A DNA stretch of 64,000 nucleotides from Rhinopomastus cyanomelas (Eukaryota > Chordata > Aves > Bucerotiformes > Rhinopomastidae). Numbering within the stretch: position 1 is the first letter of the stretch; every line of letters starts with the position of its first letter. The stretch is from positions 62,001 to 126,000 of the forward strand of contig VXBP01002815.1 in the NCBI GenBank assembly GCA_013400115.1, read 5' to 3'. The notes below the pieces were generated by a model that saw only the letters and a program-made list of their open reading frames with translations, was not told the origin of the DNA and did not search any database. This document shows positions 13,269-26,200 of the stretch, piece by piece. The position numbers and the translations under genes are program-made.

Positions 13269-13881
13269 TCTCGACACTACGAACACTTAAAACAGATGGT
13301 AAGGTACAGCCAGACATTCAATCATGAGTACATGGGCATGCTGTAAGTCTAGGAGGATCCCAGCTAAAGGATCAAGTGTGTTACACCACACTGATGGTCG
13401 TACAGTCAACACCAAAGCTACAGGCACACGAAAGGCTGCAGTCACTAACGACGGCCTAACGGAAGGAGAATAATTTGCTCCACAGCTTTAAATCCATCTG
13501 TAAAAGACAGTATCAGAAATTTGCAGCCAAAACTGTTGGTCTCCAGTCAGCTCCTTCACTGCTCTGTGAGGGATGCACGGCCACGAGAGCGTGTATTTAT
13601 TTCAGACATGACTTCAGTCTGCAAAATAGGAGCAATCTGTTGCTGTGGCTGAGCGCCAACCCATCTCCTCAGTACCTCTGTGCAGAACACACAGACTGCA
13701 GACGTTGGGTTGTGCATCCCACTTCTGGTGGCCAGGCCAACCTGCTTTGGAAACACTGCTCAACTTTTGTTAGCATTTGTTGAGGTGTTTTATACAAAAT
13801 ACAACAGCTCATCTACACAAGACTGAAGGACAGCAAGTTCTGTTGTCTCCTCCAAGAGAGCAGACAGGACCACTCTCTGGA
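13269..13881. other. Unique intronic sequence
   Basis: Nothing recognisable is seen between the two CR1 copies. Confidence 0.4.
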
Positions 13882-13972
13882 CATCACAGAAGCACAGAAC
13901 ATTAGGGATTGGAAGGGACCTCAAAAGATCATCTAGTCTAATCCCCCTGCCAGAGCAGGATCACCTAGATCC
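13882..13972 (-). mobile_element. CR1 family A 3'-end fragment
   Basis: A ~90-base reverse-orientation tail with ATTAGGGATTGGAAGGGACC, AAAAGATCATCTAGTCTAAT and GCAGGATCACCTAGAT. It is a very short insertion holding only the 3' terminus. Confidence 0.9.
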
Positions 13973-16900
13973 AGTTTCCACTCAGAAGCACATGTGGGTT
14001 TCCAGAACTCAGCATGGAGGAAAGACCATGGCCTAGCTGGGACATCCCAGTGCTGGCACACTCCCATGAGGAGGCAGAAGCAGCTCGTATCTTTAACAGT
14101 AGAAGAGAAGATCAAACCTTGGGTTCCCATGGTCTGGGTCAGTGACCTCAAGGCAACATGACCTTGTCTCTCTCCTCCCCAAACGTATTCACCGAGGCTT
14201 CGCAGCAACTCCACATGAATGGAGTAGAAGCACCCCAAAGTGCTTTTCTCCAACTAATTTGGCCAGATACCACGAAAGACTCCTTTCTGTAAGTGTGGAA
14301 TCTGCCTTCAAATCCACTGACTCCCGGGCAAGGCAAACCACCGCTTCCTGGCAAACCTTGGCTTGAGAAGGAGCTTAGCAAGTTGACTGGCAAGCCGTGC
14401 CACTGTGCCAGCAAAACGGGCAAGGAAAGGTTATTAACTACTTGTGCAAATCCTCTCTGGCAACGTTTGCCACGGCTCAGGGCAGAGGCAGGCCAGCCGC
14501 ACCTCGATGATCTGGTAGGGCTCCTTCCGAGAGTTAACGAAGCCGAGGGGTAAAGTCAGTGAACAGAAGATAGGGAACAGTCTGCAATGCACAATAATGA
14601 CACTTGCTTAATTGGTGGCTTACACTCTTCGGAAATATTGGGGACTTCATTTAAGATAAGCCTTGGAGAGCACTGAAAAGCACCAGAGAGAAAGCAAAAA
14701 CCTTTCAGAAAAGCCCAGGAATTCTGAGAAAATTCTACAAAGGGACAAAACCAAGAGGTTCACAAAAGACATCTGTAAAATACCAGGAATACAATAAAGG
14801 AGGAAAGTGCACTGCTATTTGTTCTGGAAGAGGAGAACAGGAGAGAAGTCAACTGAAAAAAAATGGAGGACTTTAATTTTCATGCAACACGTGTGTTAAT
14901 TAACCTGTGCAGCCACTGCTGTAGGGGAGCAGAAGCACAGAACGTAATGAGAATCAGAACCGACAACAACATCCCATTTTCTAAATGGAATTTCTGCCAT
15001 TTCCACTTTTGTTCTGAGAACAGGGTGCTGTAAGAGAAACCCCCTTTTAACCACATTAACAGTGCAGTAAGTGATCAGCATGTCTTTTGCCTAAGTCAAG
15101 AGTAAGTTCTGCAGCAGCGCTCGCAGCTCAGATGGTGAGATGCTGCTGAGCTGCTCTTCTTGAGCAATGTCTTGCCCCACGCTGTCCCTGCTCTGTTCTA
15201 AGGGCAGGTCAGGACCAGGACGGTCATCCAGTCCCTGGCTTCCTTCCTCACTGCCAACCACAAAGTGCAGGAGAAGCACGGTGGGGAACCGTGGGGATCT
15301 TCATAAACCCTTTCCCATCATGTTGCACCCAGGACTGGGACGCTGCCCAGCCAGACACACTGCTGCAACTTAACACACAGAGTCAGGCAGACATGTCACC
15401 TGCACCCATCCCCTGCCACTATCAGAGCAGAAAACTACAAGGGATAAAAAAAAGTCTATTTATTGTTGGGCTGCTCCCCAACTGCAGAGTCAGCACTTTG
15501 TGTGCGTACCATCAGCATTTCTTTGTCAGTCACTGTTCTCAACCTGCTTGCACGTAGCGAGTGGAAAGGATAAAACCTCTTTTCTTTTTCCCCAGGAAAA
15601 TGATTGTAAAGCCACTTCAAATTAGCGGAGGGATGCAGGCGCAGATGCAGCTCTCAGCTGCTGCGCTTGAAGATGATGGGGTTACAAGCTGGCAGAGCTA
15701 CTCTTCGCCTGCAGAACCTCTACTGCAGCAGCTCCCAGCCCTGCGACTTCCCTTCGCTCTCAACTTTGTGAAATCCTGACTTCTGGGAGCTGACATCACT
15801 CAATCCTTGTCCCTGCTGGAACTGATATATTCCAGGGATGTGCCGGTAAAAGCACAGACTGCTCCTGAGATGTGCTACCCCAAGTGTAATTTTCTCTTTG
15901 TAAATAAATTTTGGCCACCACCCAGTCTGGGTGGGATGACTGGGAAGCAGCTGATATTTGAAATCTCAACCATAGCATGAAAATAGTCTTTAATGAACTG
16001 TGTGTGTCTGAGGAAAGAGAGAGAGAGAAAAAAGGGAATTGGCTGCAAAATAACAAGTGATAACCACTGGAAAAATAAGCGAAGCATATGCGGGAGGAAA
16101 CTCCATTAGAGCACTCGCCATGCAATTAAAGATGGATGTGGTGAACGCGTGTGCAAGCGGTTCACGGTGCTGCTGTGACCCACAGCCCCATTAGCTCTGG
16201 AGCAAGGGTAAGCTGATTAGCTCTGGAGAAGGATGATGGCAGAACTCATCAGCTAAGCTTGTTAGCTGCCACGCAAAGTTGGTGTACCTTGGAAGCTTTG
16301 CAAAGTGATTAGCTCGGGGTGGGAGGAGGCAGCAGAGCCTGTTACAGTAGATGAATAACCCAAAGCAGGCACTGCGTGGGCACGAGCTCCGAGCACAGAT
16401 CGACTGCCTGGGCTCTGGCTGCCTGGCAAACTGAGGAAAAGGTGGTCTTTGCTTTGGGTGGGGGAAGAGACACCCGTTCCGGGCCGTAGCATGCCTGCAG
16501 CCTGCCAAGCCTGTGTCTTGGTTGCAGCAAGGTCTGCAGCCTTCCTTCACAACAGAACTAAGCCCCATGGTCTCCAATTCTGTCCTAAATCCCTGCCTGC
16601 CATCGACTGAGTGGGCTGGGATCCGCACCATGAAAGGCTAGGGAGGTGAATGCTGTCCCTTTGCCAGCCCAGGACAAGTGCCACCAACTGTCCCCAGAAC
16701 ATCTCTTGACCAAGCTTATTTTAAATGCCAACCAGAGGAGCGGGATGATCTGGCCCAATGAAAACCAACAATTTTCTTCCATCTCCCTTTGGTCTGCACA
16801 GCCAATGCCCTGCAGTCAGCAAGAACAACTCCTCCTTTCCCATTTGGAAAACCATTTCCAAGGAGGTGCAGCTCAAATCAACCTTCTGCCTTCTGTGTGG

Positions 16901-17135
16901 GACCCCTCTCCAACCCACTAGTTGGGAATATGACCGGCACCTCACGCACTTCAATACAGGAAGGTATGTCCCATTTTAAAACGGTTCATACAGCTCATTC
17001 CAAGCTGCTTCAGTCCTGTGAAAGCTGCACAAACCTACCTCCACTCCAACTGCCTGCCCACCAGCTGAAACAAAAATAAAGAGGAGCTTTGGTCTTTCTG
17101 CCAATTCACTGTGGCTGAAGCCTTGTACATGTCGG

Positions 17136-17182
17136 CTGCTCTTGTTTTTGCCTTCTTGTTTTTGTCTGCTCTTGTTTTTGCC
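17136..17182. repeat. Imperfect tandem repeat, 30-base period
   Basis: CTGCTCTTGTTTTTGCCT occurs at 17136 and again 30 bases later, with a related CTTGTTTTTG between them. It is a short T-rich local duplication with no coding role. Confidence 0.7.
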
Positions 17183-17449
17183 TTTCTTCCATAAAACCGA
17201 GACTGGGACAAGAATATTAAATATTAAAACCACAAGGAAAAGAAAGGTAAAAAGAGCTTTAATCACAAACCCGGGGATTATTTAGGCTACATGTGGCTAT
17301 GAGAGTGTAGCAGAAGTCTGTAAGGGTTGTGGAAAGCTCATTCTGTAGGGTGCGACTGGAGAGTACGTGCTTTCACTCGACACTTTCTAATTCTGAGAGA
17401 CCTACCTGCGACAGTTCATTGCGAATGCATGGAGCTGCCTCACGCATTC

Positions 17450-17880
17450 ATTAAGCCTGTTTGGTTAATCTGCTTTTACATAAAACCAAAATAGATTCAT
17501 AAACTTCTCCAAACTGCCCCGGCGCTGCCAGCATCCCTCCCTTCCTGACAAGAGTTGATTTGATTAAAAACTTAGCGTATATTTCCATCTCCCGGAGTCA
17601 AGGTACTAGATGGCGAGCGTTGTTTTTGTTTCAAAAGGAAGAAACTTCGCAGTTGCGGGGAAAACATGATGCAAGTGCAAGCGACAGCTCAAAACCAGAT
17701 GGCAAATAAAATTATCTCAAAGCATATTGTTATTTTTACATTACATTTACAATTTTCAACACTCATGTTTGGCAACGCTGCTGTCCCTCATTTTATGTAG
17801 GTTAAAAGTGAGAAGCAGCTGTCTGCTCACTTCAAAGTGAAGTATTTACCCCCAGGTAGGAGCTATTTATGTTCATTTAA
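17450..17880. promoter_or_regulatory. Candidate conserved non-coding element
   Basis: The block is AT-rich with TTGGTTAATCTGC, CATAAAACCAAAATAG, TTTGATTAAAAACTTAGC, GGCAAATAAAATTATCTC and TTACATTACATTTACAATTT. It has no repeat identity and no long frame. The motif style suggests an intronic enhancer, but this is inference. Confidence 0.25.
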
Positions 17881-18874
17881 CCAACTATTTATAGTCACTT
17901 GAAAACAGGAGGTTTTTATGAAAGGTGCTGGCACAGGCTCCACTCTATCAGCACTGATGGCACCTTCTCTCAGTTCCCACCAGACCTTCTAATTTGATAA
18001 CTCCTTTGGCAAAGATAAGCTGGAATGCTGGGACCAACGTTTCTTTGAGCAGCCCCTCTACCTCCCCAGTTGCTTTTCTGCTGCTTGTAGCAATAAATCT
18101 TCCAGCCACGCAGCAGGGCACCAAGGCACTTATTACTTTTATTAGATAGGCTACTAGAGCTTTGGGAAATATTAATAGCCCATCAGAAGAGACACTGACA
18201 CCAATCTCCCGGTACTCGAGGCAGAACATCTCTGCGCGACGTGGACGGTGATGAGCACAAGGCGAATGCAGAACCCAGTGAGATAGAGTGTCACCCACAG
18301 ACATAATCTCTCTTCATCCCACAAATTTATTCTCCCTACTGTCCTTTCGGAGAAACATGACAGTCATACAGCGAGATTTCTCAAATGAGATATGTGTCCC
18401 AATCCCCTAGCAAAGCAGCAGCAGGAGCAAGGAAAACAATTCATTTCTAGAAGCTGATATTCATCACTCTTTGCCCTCATGGCTGCTCCTACCACAGCAA
18501 ACAGGACTATTCTCATTCCCAGGCTTGACTGTGCAAAGATCCATTAGATAAAAAAATATATCTAAATGAGAAATGCAGTAAAGAGAAATGAGTTTAGACA
18601 GCTCCTCCTCTCTGATCTTGACTACAATAATTATGTCCATGTTGTGTGAATTCACGGCTGCACATCATCAGCACAGCTCATTTTACCCACTAACTATAAA
18701 ATCCTCTTCCAACTGTTCCTCTCTTTCTCTCTCTTTCTCCTCAACCACCTTTCAAGGTGCCCAAAAATTCCCTCGTTCCTCTTTACTACCAAGGCTTTCC
18801 CTTCCACAGTCCTTCCTCAATGCAGGCATAGCCCAGCCTTGTGCTGCTAAGGAGCGCTGGCAGCTTTGAAACCC

Positions 18875-19240
18875 AGAGTCACAGAACATTAGTGATTGGA
18901 AGGGACCTCAAAAGATCATCTAGTCCAATCCCCTGCCACAGCAGGATCCCCTAGATCAAGTCGCACAGGGAAATATCCAGGCAGGTTTTACACATCTCCA
19001 GAGGAGACTCCACAATCCCCCTGGGCAGCCCCTTCCAGTGCTTCATCACCCTCACCATGAAGAAGGTTTTTCTCATGTTGATGTAGAGCTCACTCCCACT
19101 GCCCCTTGTCCTATCGCTGAATGACACTGAGCAGAGTCTGGCTCCATCCTCCTGACACCCACCCTTTCCATATTTATAAACATTAATTAGGTCACCCCCA
19201 GTCTCCACTTCTCCAAGGTAAAGAGACCCAGCTCCCTGAC
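18875..19240 (-). mobile_element. CR1 LINE, family A, 5'-truncated
   Basis: The copy is in reverse orientation. A tail with ATTAGTGATTGGAAGGGACC leads into the 3' UTR and ends at the ORF2 stop region (AAAGAGACCCAGCTCCCTGA). It is moderately decayed, with small deletions. Confidence 0.92.
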
Positions 19241-21477
19241 ACTTTCACCCTGGAACCCCCTATCTCCCCATTCTGCTCTCCCAGACTGGAGGAGACTTTG
19301 GGAAGCAGTTCATGCAGACATTAAGACACATCTCTTACAAATCTTTCCAGACAGCCCCCTGCAGATTGAGCCACAGAACTCTGGCACTCAATCAAGACAG
19401 GCAGGTGATGAGCTGGCGCTGTCCCTCTTCCTCTTGCTGGCTGCCAGGTTCCTGCTGTGCCCTTCGACCCACCTGTACTGCCAGTTAACAAACCAAATGA
19501 ACCACCAACCACAAGTGTAAACTCACGACACTGCTCCAACCACCACCTAAGCCCATTTGCTCGTGAGCTCTTCCTTCAGTTTTCTTCCAGGTTTTGTTTT
19601 CAGACTGTGAGCCCTCCAGACAAAGCATCTGCCGCCACTTATTTTCCACACAAGAGCCAGTACTAATGTGGTTAATAATAGCAGCTAACCTTTGACTGCT
19701 GAAGTATTAGCAGTGGCACCCATAAAGCTGTGTCATGTTTAGTGAGTTGTCAGAGCAGCAGCATCATTAAAAAGCACAAGCACATAACTAATGTGTGTGA
19801 GACACTGCGAGAGCCACAGCCAGTGGGTTGGCTGTTGATTTATTCCAAAACTGATGGAAGCAAAGGCCTCAGCAGTGAGAACTGCTGAAAGCTGGGAAGC
19901 AAGGCAGGTTAACACCCTCACATCCTAATGGTCCTACCACCTGGTTTACAATTAGACGTGGTTTTTGAAGCCCAAGTGACCCCTGCGGTCTGCAGACTTT
20001 CACTGGCAGTGCAGTGTCCCCTTCATTATCCCATCACTTGCACCAGGGCTTCTCCTCTAGCATCCTTAATTCCTGCCTCAGTTTTTTACTGAGATCAGTG
20101 CTTTTATGAGTACCCTCACTCACTCTCCTAATGATTTCTGCCTGGATTTACAAGCTCTTTTATTCCTTCTCTTCTCATTTCACATCAGAGGAACGTCAAG
20201 ACTTTTGCTGCCTGATGTTAGCTTTGTATCTGTACGTGATGCTCTCACTGGGATCCGCAGGCTTTATAATTAGAGCCAAGATTCAAGCAGCACCAAGCAC
20301 GCTTGCAAAGGATCTCTTCAAAACCAAGAGGAAACTTCCCCACTCCTTCCCAGCTCAGCCCTTCTCTCTGGCCACAGCTCTATGGGCTACGGATGACGGA
20401 TGAAGAAGAAAGGAATCGCCTTCCCCTCCTCAGCACAGGGACCCCAGCTTACTCTCCATGGGCAGCACAACCCACCAGCCAATGTGTTGTCCCAGGCTGC
20501 AGCTCCAGAGCTCTTTATTGGGGCTACGTTACCCAGACTCCTTGTAGTCACCCAGGGGCTGCAGCAGCCCATCTCCCCACAAAGACATGAGGTTCTTCTG
20601 AGGAACCAACTCCCTCCTGCACAGCCACGACAGCCGCTCTGTGCATGCTGGCTTGACCCAGCGGTCCCCAAGCTCGTGCCCCACAGACAGTTCCCTCCGG
20701 GCCAATCGGCAGCTCCCGTGGTGGGAAGATGGGACCTGTTGATTTCTGCAATTCCATGTAAGTGTGAATTGATGAGCTGCTTCATGAAGCTAATATTAAT
20801 TCCTGGAATAACGTGTCAGGGCTGCCTGGCTGATTACCCCTCATTCCTGTCTGCTTACAAACAATGATTACAGTCTAATCTCAGCACTCTTGGAGGAGCT
20901 GCAGAGAGTACCCTTCATCCAGTGTAATTACGTTCCAGCTCCCTCGGAGCTGAGGCTCTTACTCACTCCTAGCATTATCTGCAGACTAATCTAGTCAGCT
21001 GGAATGGAGGTAAAAATTACACCAAAGAGCTGTGGGAAGCTCTTGCTCTGGCTCCAAAGCCAAGTTAAAGGAACCAAATTGTTTTGTGGTGGTCAGACAA
21101 AGGCACCGGATGGAGGAGAGATGGATCCAGCATACGGCAGAAGTGAGTGTTTGCTGGCACTGCTAAACCATTCCATGATTCTGTAACAGTCAGAGCTACT
21201 TTAACACAGCACAATGAACCCTGCTTGCTGCAGAGATGCTCAGCCCATCGCGTTTCCTTCAGTGCCTATATGCCCTCACCCATTCTCAGCAGGATGGATA
21301 CACAGCAGACATCTCTGGTTTTAAAAGACAGCCTTTAACAGAAAGCCCAATGAGACCTTGTGACATGGTCTCCCCAGGTCGCTCCTGCACACTTCAGTGG
21401 GACCTCACACAGCACTGCGAGGCAGTAAGTGTCAGAACATCACCAGCTTTTGGAATGTGATGGGAAGGCTTAGCTGT
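19241..21477. other. Unique intronic sequence
   Basis: No gene or clear repeat. CCATTCCATGATTCTGTAAC at 21168-21187 may be a tiny decayed CR1 tail. Confidence 0.4.
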
Positions 21478-21556
21478 GGTCCTGCTCTGGCAGGGAGATT
21501 GGACTAGATGATCTTTCGAGATGCCTTCCGATCCCTGGTGTTCTGTGATTCTGTGA
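21478..21556 (+). mobile_element. CR1 family A 3'-end fragment
   Basis: Only the last ~80 bases of the element are present: CCTGCTCTGGCAGGGAGATT, TTGGACTAGATGATCTTTCG and the tail TTCTGTGATTCTGTGA. Confidence 0.9.
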
Positions 21557-21860
21557 ACCTCAGCCAGGAGACATGATTTCAAATGCAGCATACACCTGAT
21601 TTAATCCTGCTGAGGCTTCCTGGCAACTTCACTTTGTCTAAAAAAGGCCCCTGGGTAACTGTGCACATCAACGCCTTCTAAATACATTTTCTGACTGTGT
21701 TATAATTTGGAAGTCTCGGAGAAAACACTGTTGTAACTCCGTTTCCTTCAAAACAACTACATCCTAGAAGGACACCAACATTTCCTGCCTCTCTTGTTTA
21801 AACCATGGAGTTTTATACCACCTCCTTGCTCAGACATGACTGCTATCCTCTGCTCACCAA
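21557..21860. other. Unique intronic sequence
   Basis: Nothing recognisable is seen here. Confidence 0.4.
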
Positions 21861-21945
21861 ACCATGGAATATTAGGCGTTTGAAGGGACCTCAAAAGTTC
21901 ATCTAGTCCAACCCCCCTGCTAGATCAGGATCCCCTACAGCAGAT
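21861..21945 (-). mobile_element. CR1, left part of an interrupted copy
   Basis: Reverse-orientation CR1 3' end, with GAAGGGACCTCAAAAGTTC and CATCTAGTCCAACCCCCCTG. It is cut after CCCCTACAGCAGATC and resumes at 22061, so this is one element split by a later insertion. Confidence 0.85.
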
Positions 21946-22060
21946 CCTGGATCTGTTCCTGTGCGACATGATCTAGGTGATCCTGCTGTGGTGGTGGGAT
22001 TGGAATAGATGATCTTTTGAGGTTCCTTCCAATCATTAATGTTCTGTGATTCTGTGATTC
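21946..22060 (+). mobile_element. CR1 family A nested in opposite orientation
   Basis: A 115-base family-A 3' end runs from CTGGATCTGTTCCTGTGCGA to TTCTGTGATTCTGTGATTC. It sits inside a reverse-orientation CR1 whose two halves flank it, so it is the younger insertion. Confidence 0.88.
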
Positions 22061-22290
22061 ACAGGACCACATCCAGATGGGTTTGGAGTGTCTCCAGAGC
22101 AGGAGACTCCACAACCTCTCTGGGCAGCCTGTGCCAGGGCTCTGTTAGTCACAGTAGAATAGTTTTCCCATATGTTTAAACTGAACTTCCTGTGTTCCAG
22201 TTTGTGCTGTCACTGGGCACCAACAAGAAGAGCCTGGTCCCATCTTCCCTTTAGATATCTGCAAGCTCTGATGAGATCCTCTGTCTCCTC
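22061..22290 (-). mobile_element. CR1, right part of an interrupted copy
   Basis: Continues the element begun at 21861: ACAGGACCACATCCAGATGG, GGAGACTCCACAACCTCTCT, GGGCAGCCTGTGCCAG and so on toward the middle of the 3' UTR. It is older than family A, judging by divergence. Confidence 0.85.
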
Positions 22291-22980
22291 CTCCATGCCT
22301 GCAGCACACATCATCTAACTGCAGTGATTTGGGAATTGAGACATCGCTCCCCAAAGCCTCATCTCCCAGAAGGCAACCTGACACCTGGGCTGCCAAAGGT
22401 CCTGTGTTTTAATTAAGTGTTAAATCTAGTTTGGTTTTGTGGTGGGGTTTTTTTTAAGTCTAGTAAGATGTTTCTCCTTCCCACAGTGCCGTCACTCACT
22501 GCCGGGCTGTAATTCAGTAAGGAGAACAGTTAATTAAGTTTGAACAACAGTGTCTAATGACTTCTATTTAAAGCTGTTCATAAAAAAATATTACAAGCCT
22601 TAGAAAGTACCTAACTCCGGAAGCTAATGTGGTACCTCAAGAGAATAAAGCACTGCAGACCTGCACACTCTCACTTCGTGGGCATCTCTTCTACCCCAAG
22701 GAGCACAGGCATCCACTCCTGCCCTACAAACACTCATTTTATATTTGAGTCATACTGGGAACACCACAAGAATAACAAAATGTCCCTGGACACAGGGATC
22801 AAATTAGGACTGGCAGTAGCCCTGTTAAGCCCAGCTTCACTGAAATTACTCTTCAGATGCAAGAGCAATACAGCTCCTTCTAACCCGTGTGGAGCTGTGG
22901 CCTTGAGGATACAAAGAGCGAAACCAAAAAAGTCCTGAAAGATGGGAAATATGGGAGAGACAACAAAATTAGAGTCTAAA
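22291..22980. other. Unique intronic sequence
   Basis: No gene. The AT-rich stretch at 22500-22620 includes CAGTTAATTAAGTTTG and TCTAATGACTTC and could be a small conserved element. Confidence 0.4.
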
Positions 22981-23238
22981 CTAATAGAAGGGAGGACAAG
23001 GGGCAATGGGTGTGAGCTGGAAGAGAGGAGCTTGCATATCAATATGAGAAGGAACTTCTGAGGGTGACAGAGCACTGGAAGGGGCTGGCCAGGGGGGTTG
23101 TGGAGCCTCCTTCTCTGGAGACATTTCAAACCCACCTGGATGTGTTTCTGTGCTCTAGGTGATCCTGCTGTGGCAGGGGGATTGGACTAGATGATCTTTT
23201 GAGGTCCTTCCAATCCCTACCGTTCTGTGATTCTGTGA
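22981..23238 (+). mobile_element. CR1 LINE, family A, 3' part
   Basis: The element is entered within the 3' UTR at GGACAAGGGGCAATGGGTG. It continues through GGAAGGGGCTGGCCAGGGG to TTGGACTAGATGATCTTTTG and TTCTGTGATTCTGTGA. A short deletion removes part of the AGAAGGAACTTC region. Confidence 0.92.
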
Positions 23239-26200
23239 AGGGAGTCCAGACAATGCAGAATCACCTAAACTCTCAACAAGAGAAGGTGATCTCGCCGTGA
23301 GGAACTGAGGATAAGGGAAGGGGGAGCCTTCCCTAGGGTCAGTGGTTGTGTTTGACACCTGTACAGCCTAATGCCTACATCCATCTCTACTATATGACAA
23401 CATTATGCTCAGACCTGTGATGGTGCAGGACTGCTTCCAGCCTCTGCACCAGAGAAATTCCAAGAGTAAAGCGCACACGATTCAGCTGCATCACTAGTAG
23501 ATGATAAACACTAGAATTAACAAAGAAATTAATAAGAAGCCTGTTCAAATATTAGCCTAATTTAGCACGAAAGAGGAGATGTAGTGCAGCATTAACCTCA
23601 GACAGACCCCTTAAAAACACATCCTGGAAGACGTGCGCTCACTACACCCACTCACCAAAGGATCTCTAATGAGTTTCCTCCTACCTGGTGTCTCAAATCT
23701 GGAGGGAACCACTTGAGGTAATTTGCTTCATAGTCTCACCTCCCGCCCAACGCACAGACTCAGAGTTGTTAGAATTACAAAAGGGGAAACCTTATTTGTC
23801 TTGTTCTTGTTGGCCGAGAAGTGACAAAGACAACCATCCATCAGCGCTCTTCATGAGCAGCACACAGGCACAAGGCAAGGATCACACCTGATTTATTCTC
23901 CACACAGCCCTAATAAAAAGGCCTCTGCTCTGCCTCTTAACTAAATCTTGCCAACATAATAAACAGAAACATGAAAATGAAGCCTAGTTTCACCCTCCTT
24001 TTGAAGTCAGCAAAGGGACACGCTGAAGGTAGTTCAGCCTTCCCCACAGAGAGGAGATGGATTTCACTGGTCTCCCACGACGGGGACATATATTTACTGT
24101 CAAAGCCATCCTAAGTGTCATTTTGCTTCTCCCTGCAACTCGGCAACTTCACCTACTTCTCAAAACCATCTGCACGCTCCCACACCACGTCTCTTATCCT
24201 CAGAGTATCATAAATCACCGAGGCAGGATAATATTGGAGGACCTAAAAGTACTGAAGTTGTTAAAAAATAAATCAGCCTTAAAATTGGATGTGTACAGCA
24301 GCAGACAAGAAAGGAGCAATATCGGAGGCTGACTCCAGAAGGTTTTCAGGAGTGCTCCATATAACACCCGGCCCCTAAAACTTATTTCTGGTTCAAATAA
24401 AACCAGACAAGAAACAATAAACCCCCCAGGTGAAAATAATAAATAAAGAAAACCATTCCTCTCCTACCCAGTAGAATTCCCTGAAATTCTTAAGGAAAAA
24501 AGAAATAGCATCCCTGAGGTTTAATTACTTGGATTTTCAAAGCCTCCGCGACAAAAGCGCCGTCCAGAAGGTTACCAGGAACTGTCTGAGCGACGGAGCG
24601 AGGGACGGAGTGCCATTGCAAAGCTAGGAATGAACTGAGTGGAATTAAAACAGGAGATACAGCACATGATCAATATTCAACATGGCAAAAGATTACACTG
24701 GTGCTCCCCGAGGACCGGTTCTGTTTAACATATTCTTCAGCTATTTGCACAGGAGAGTGAGCTGTGATGTGACGAGCCTGCAGATGACGTTACTGGGTTG
24801 GGGGGCATTGAGCTGACCTTGGCTAGTTTGCCTCTTAGGAGCACTAAAACACTCTGTCTTCGCTGCAGGTTGTCTTGGGAGAGGTTCACTTGCTGTAGTT
24901 ACAGGAAATATAAAAACACAGCTGTTTAGCAGCTCAGGAGAAACCGAAGAGAAAGCACAGAATAATGAAGGTATTTACTCTTGCCTTGAAAGATGCAAGG
25001 GAAACGATACCCAGAGGAGCTGCACGGCAGTTTTAAATAGGTACAAACAACTCTTTTCTCAAGCCCCAAGTTGACCTCCGGAGCTCATTGTCACAGGCTG
25101 TCTCTCAGATCAAGGGTTCAGAAGGGTCCAAAACTGGATTAGACACGTTCATAGCAAGCTGGTAGCGAAACACGTTCGCCAAAGCTTATGAAAAACATCT
25201 TTTATGAAGATACTGTGGTAGTTTCTTACACCAGAATGTAAAGACTGAAAATAAACCATCCCTCCCCGTTTGAAGAAGCCTGGGAAAGCTCCACTTAACT
25301 CACAAGCACTAAAAACTAACACTGCAGTAGCGCTTTGCCCACCGGGACTAGCACACCTTGACAAACCAGCAGAGTGGTTTCTGTTCCCATTTCACAGATG
25401 GGGAGTGAGACAGCGCGAAACAGTCAGTGGCAGGAGCTGGGTTACAGTCAGAGCATTCCAGGACTGTTTGGCTATGGGCTTGCCAACGAGCTAATCTACC
25501 TGCTGACCAGTGAGAAGCAAGCACGGCAGTGGAGTACATCTGAGAGATGAAGAAGAGGAACGTGCTCAGCTCTTGTCAGTCCCTCACCCATTCCCGGTCC
25601 AAACCTGGGCAGCGTTGCTCTGCGGCACAGAGCTCTCCAGGGAGCTGCACACTTCAACAGCACTCGCTGGAAGCACGTTCCCCTTTGGGATACGCAGAGG
25701 GTAACCACGAACACTATGTACAGAACAACTTTCCAAACCCAATTCTACCAGTTGCTTTGATTCCCTGTGGGCTGTGATTTCCATGCAGACATCTACAGGT
25801 AGCAGAAGGCTGGAAGACTCAGGAGAGCTGTCAGCCAGTTTGGCCAAGAGCTCCAGCTCTCCTCCTCACTTTTTACGCCAGGCTGTGCACATTGGTACAA
25901 CTCTTTGACGTTGAGCCTATTACTATCAGCTAGGAAGCAACAGTTCAAAGCAGTAGACGGGTAGCTGAGGAAAGCCCATCCTTCATGGTTTCCTTCTCTG
26001 TGTGGCCAGCCACCAGCTCCCTGCACACTTCAACCCCTCACTTCTCTCCAGGTGACCATATTTGCTTTCCAAATGCTCTGTTGGACACACGTCCTTCCAC
26101 TCAGATGCACCATTCAATGGCTGCATACGTCCGCTTTTATGAGTTAAAAAATAATTTAGAGATGAATTTAACTTTAAAACCTGTAACGGCTTGAGGAGTC

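Larger units (their letters stand above)
13973..18874. other. Unique intronic sequence
   Basis: Nearly 5 kb without a gene or CR1. It includes a short GA run at about 16014-16033, an imperfect 30-base tandem repeat at 17136-17182 (CTGCTCTTGTTTTTGCC twice), and a possible conserved block at 17450-17880. Confidence 0.45.
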
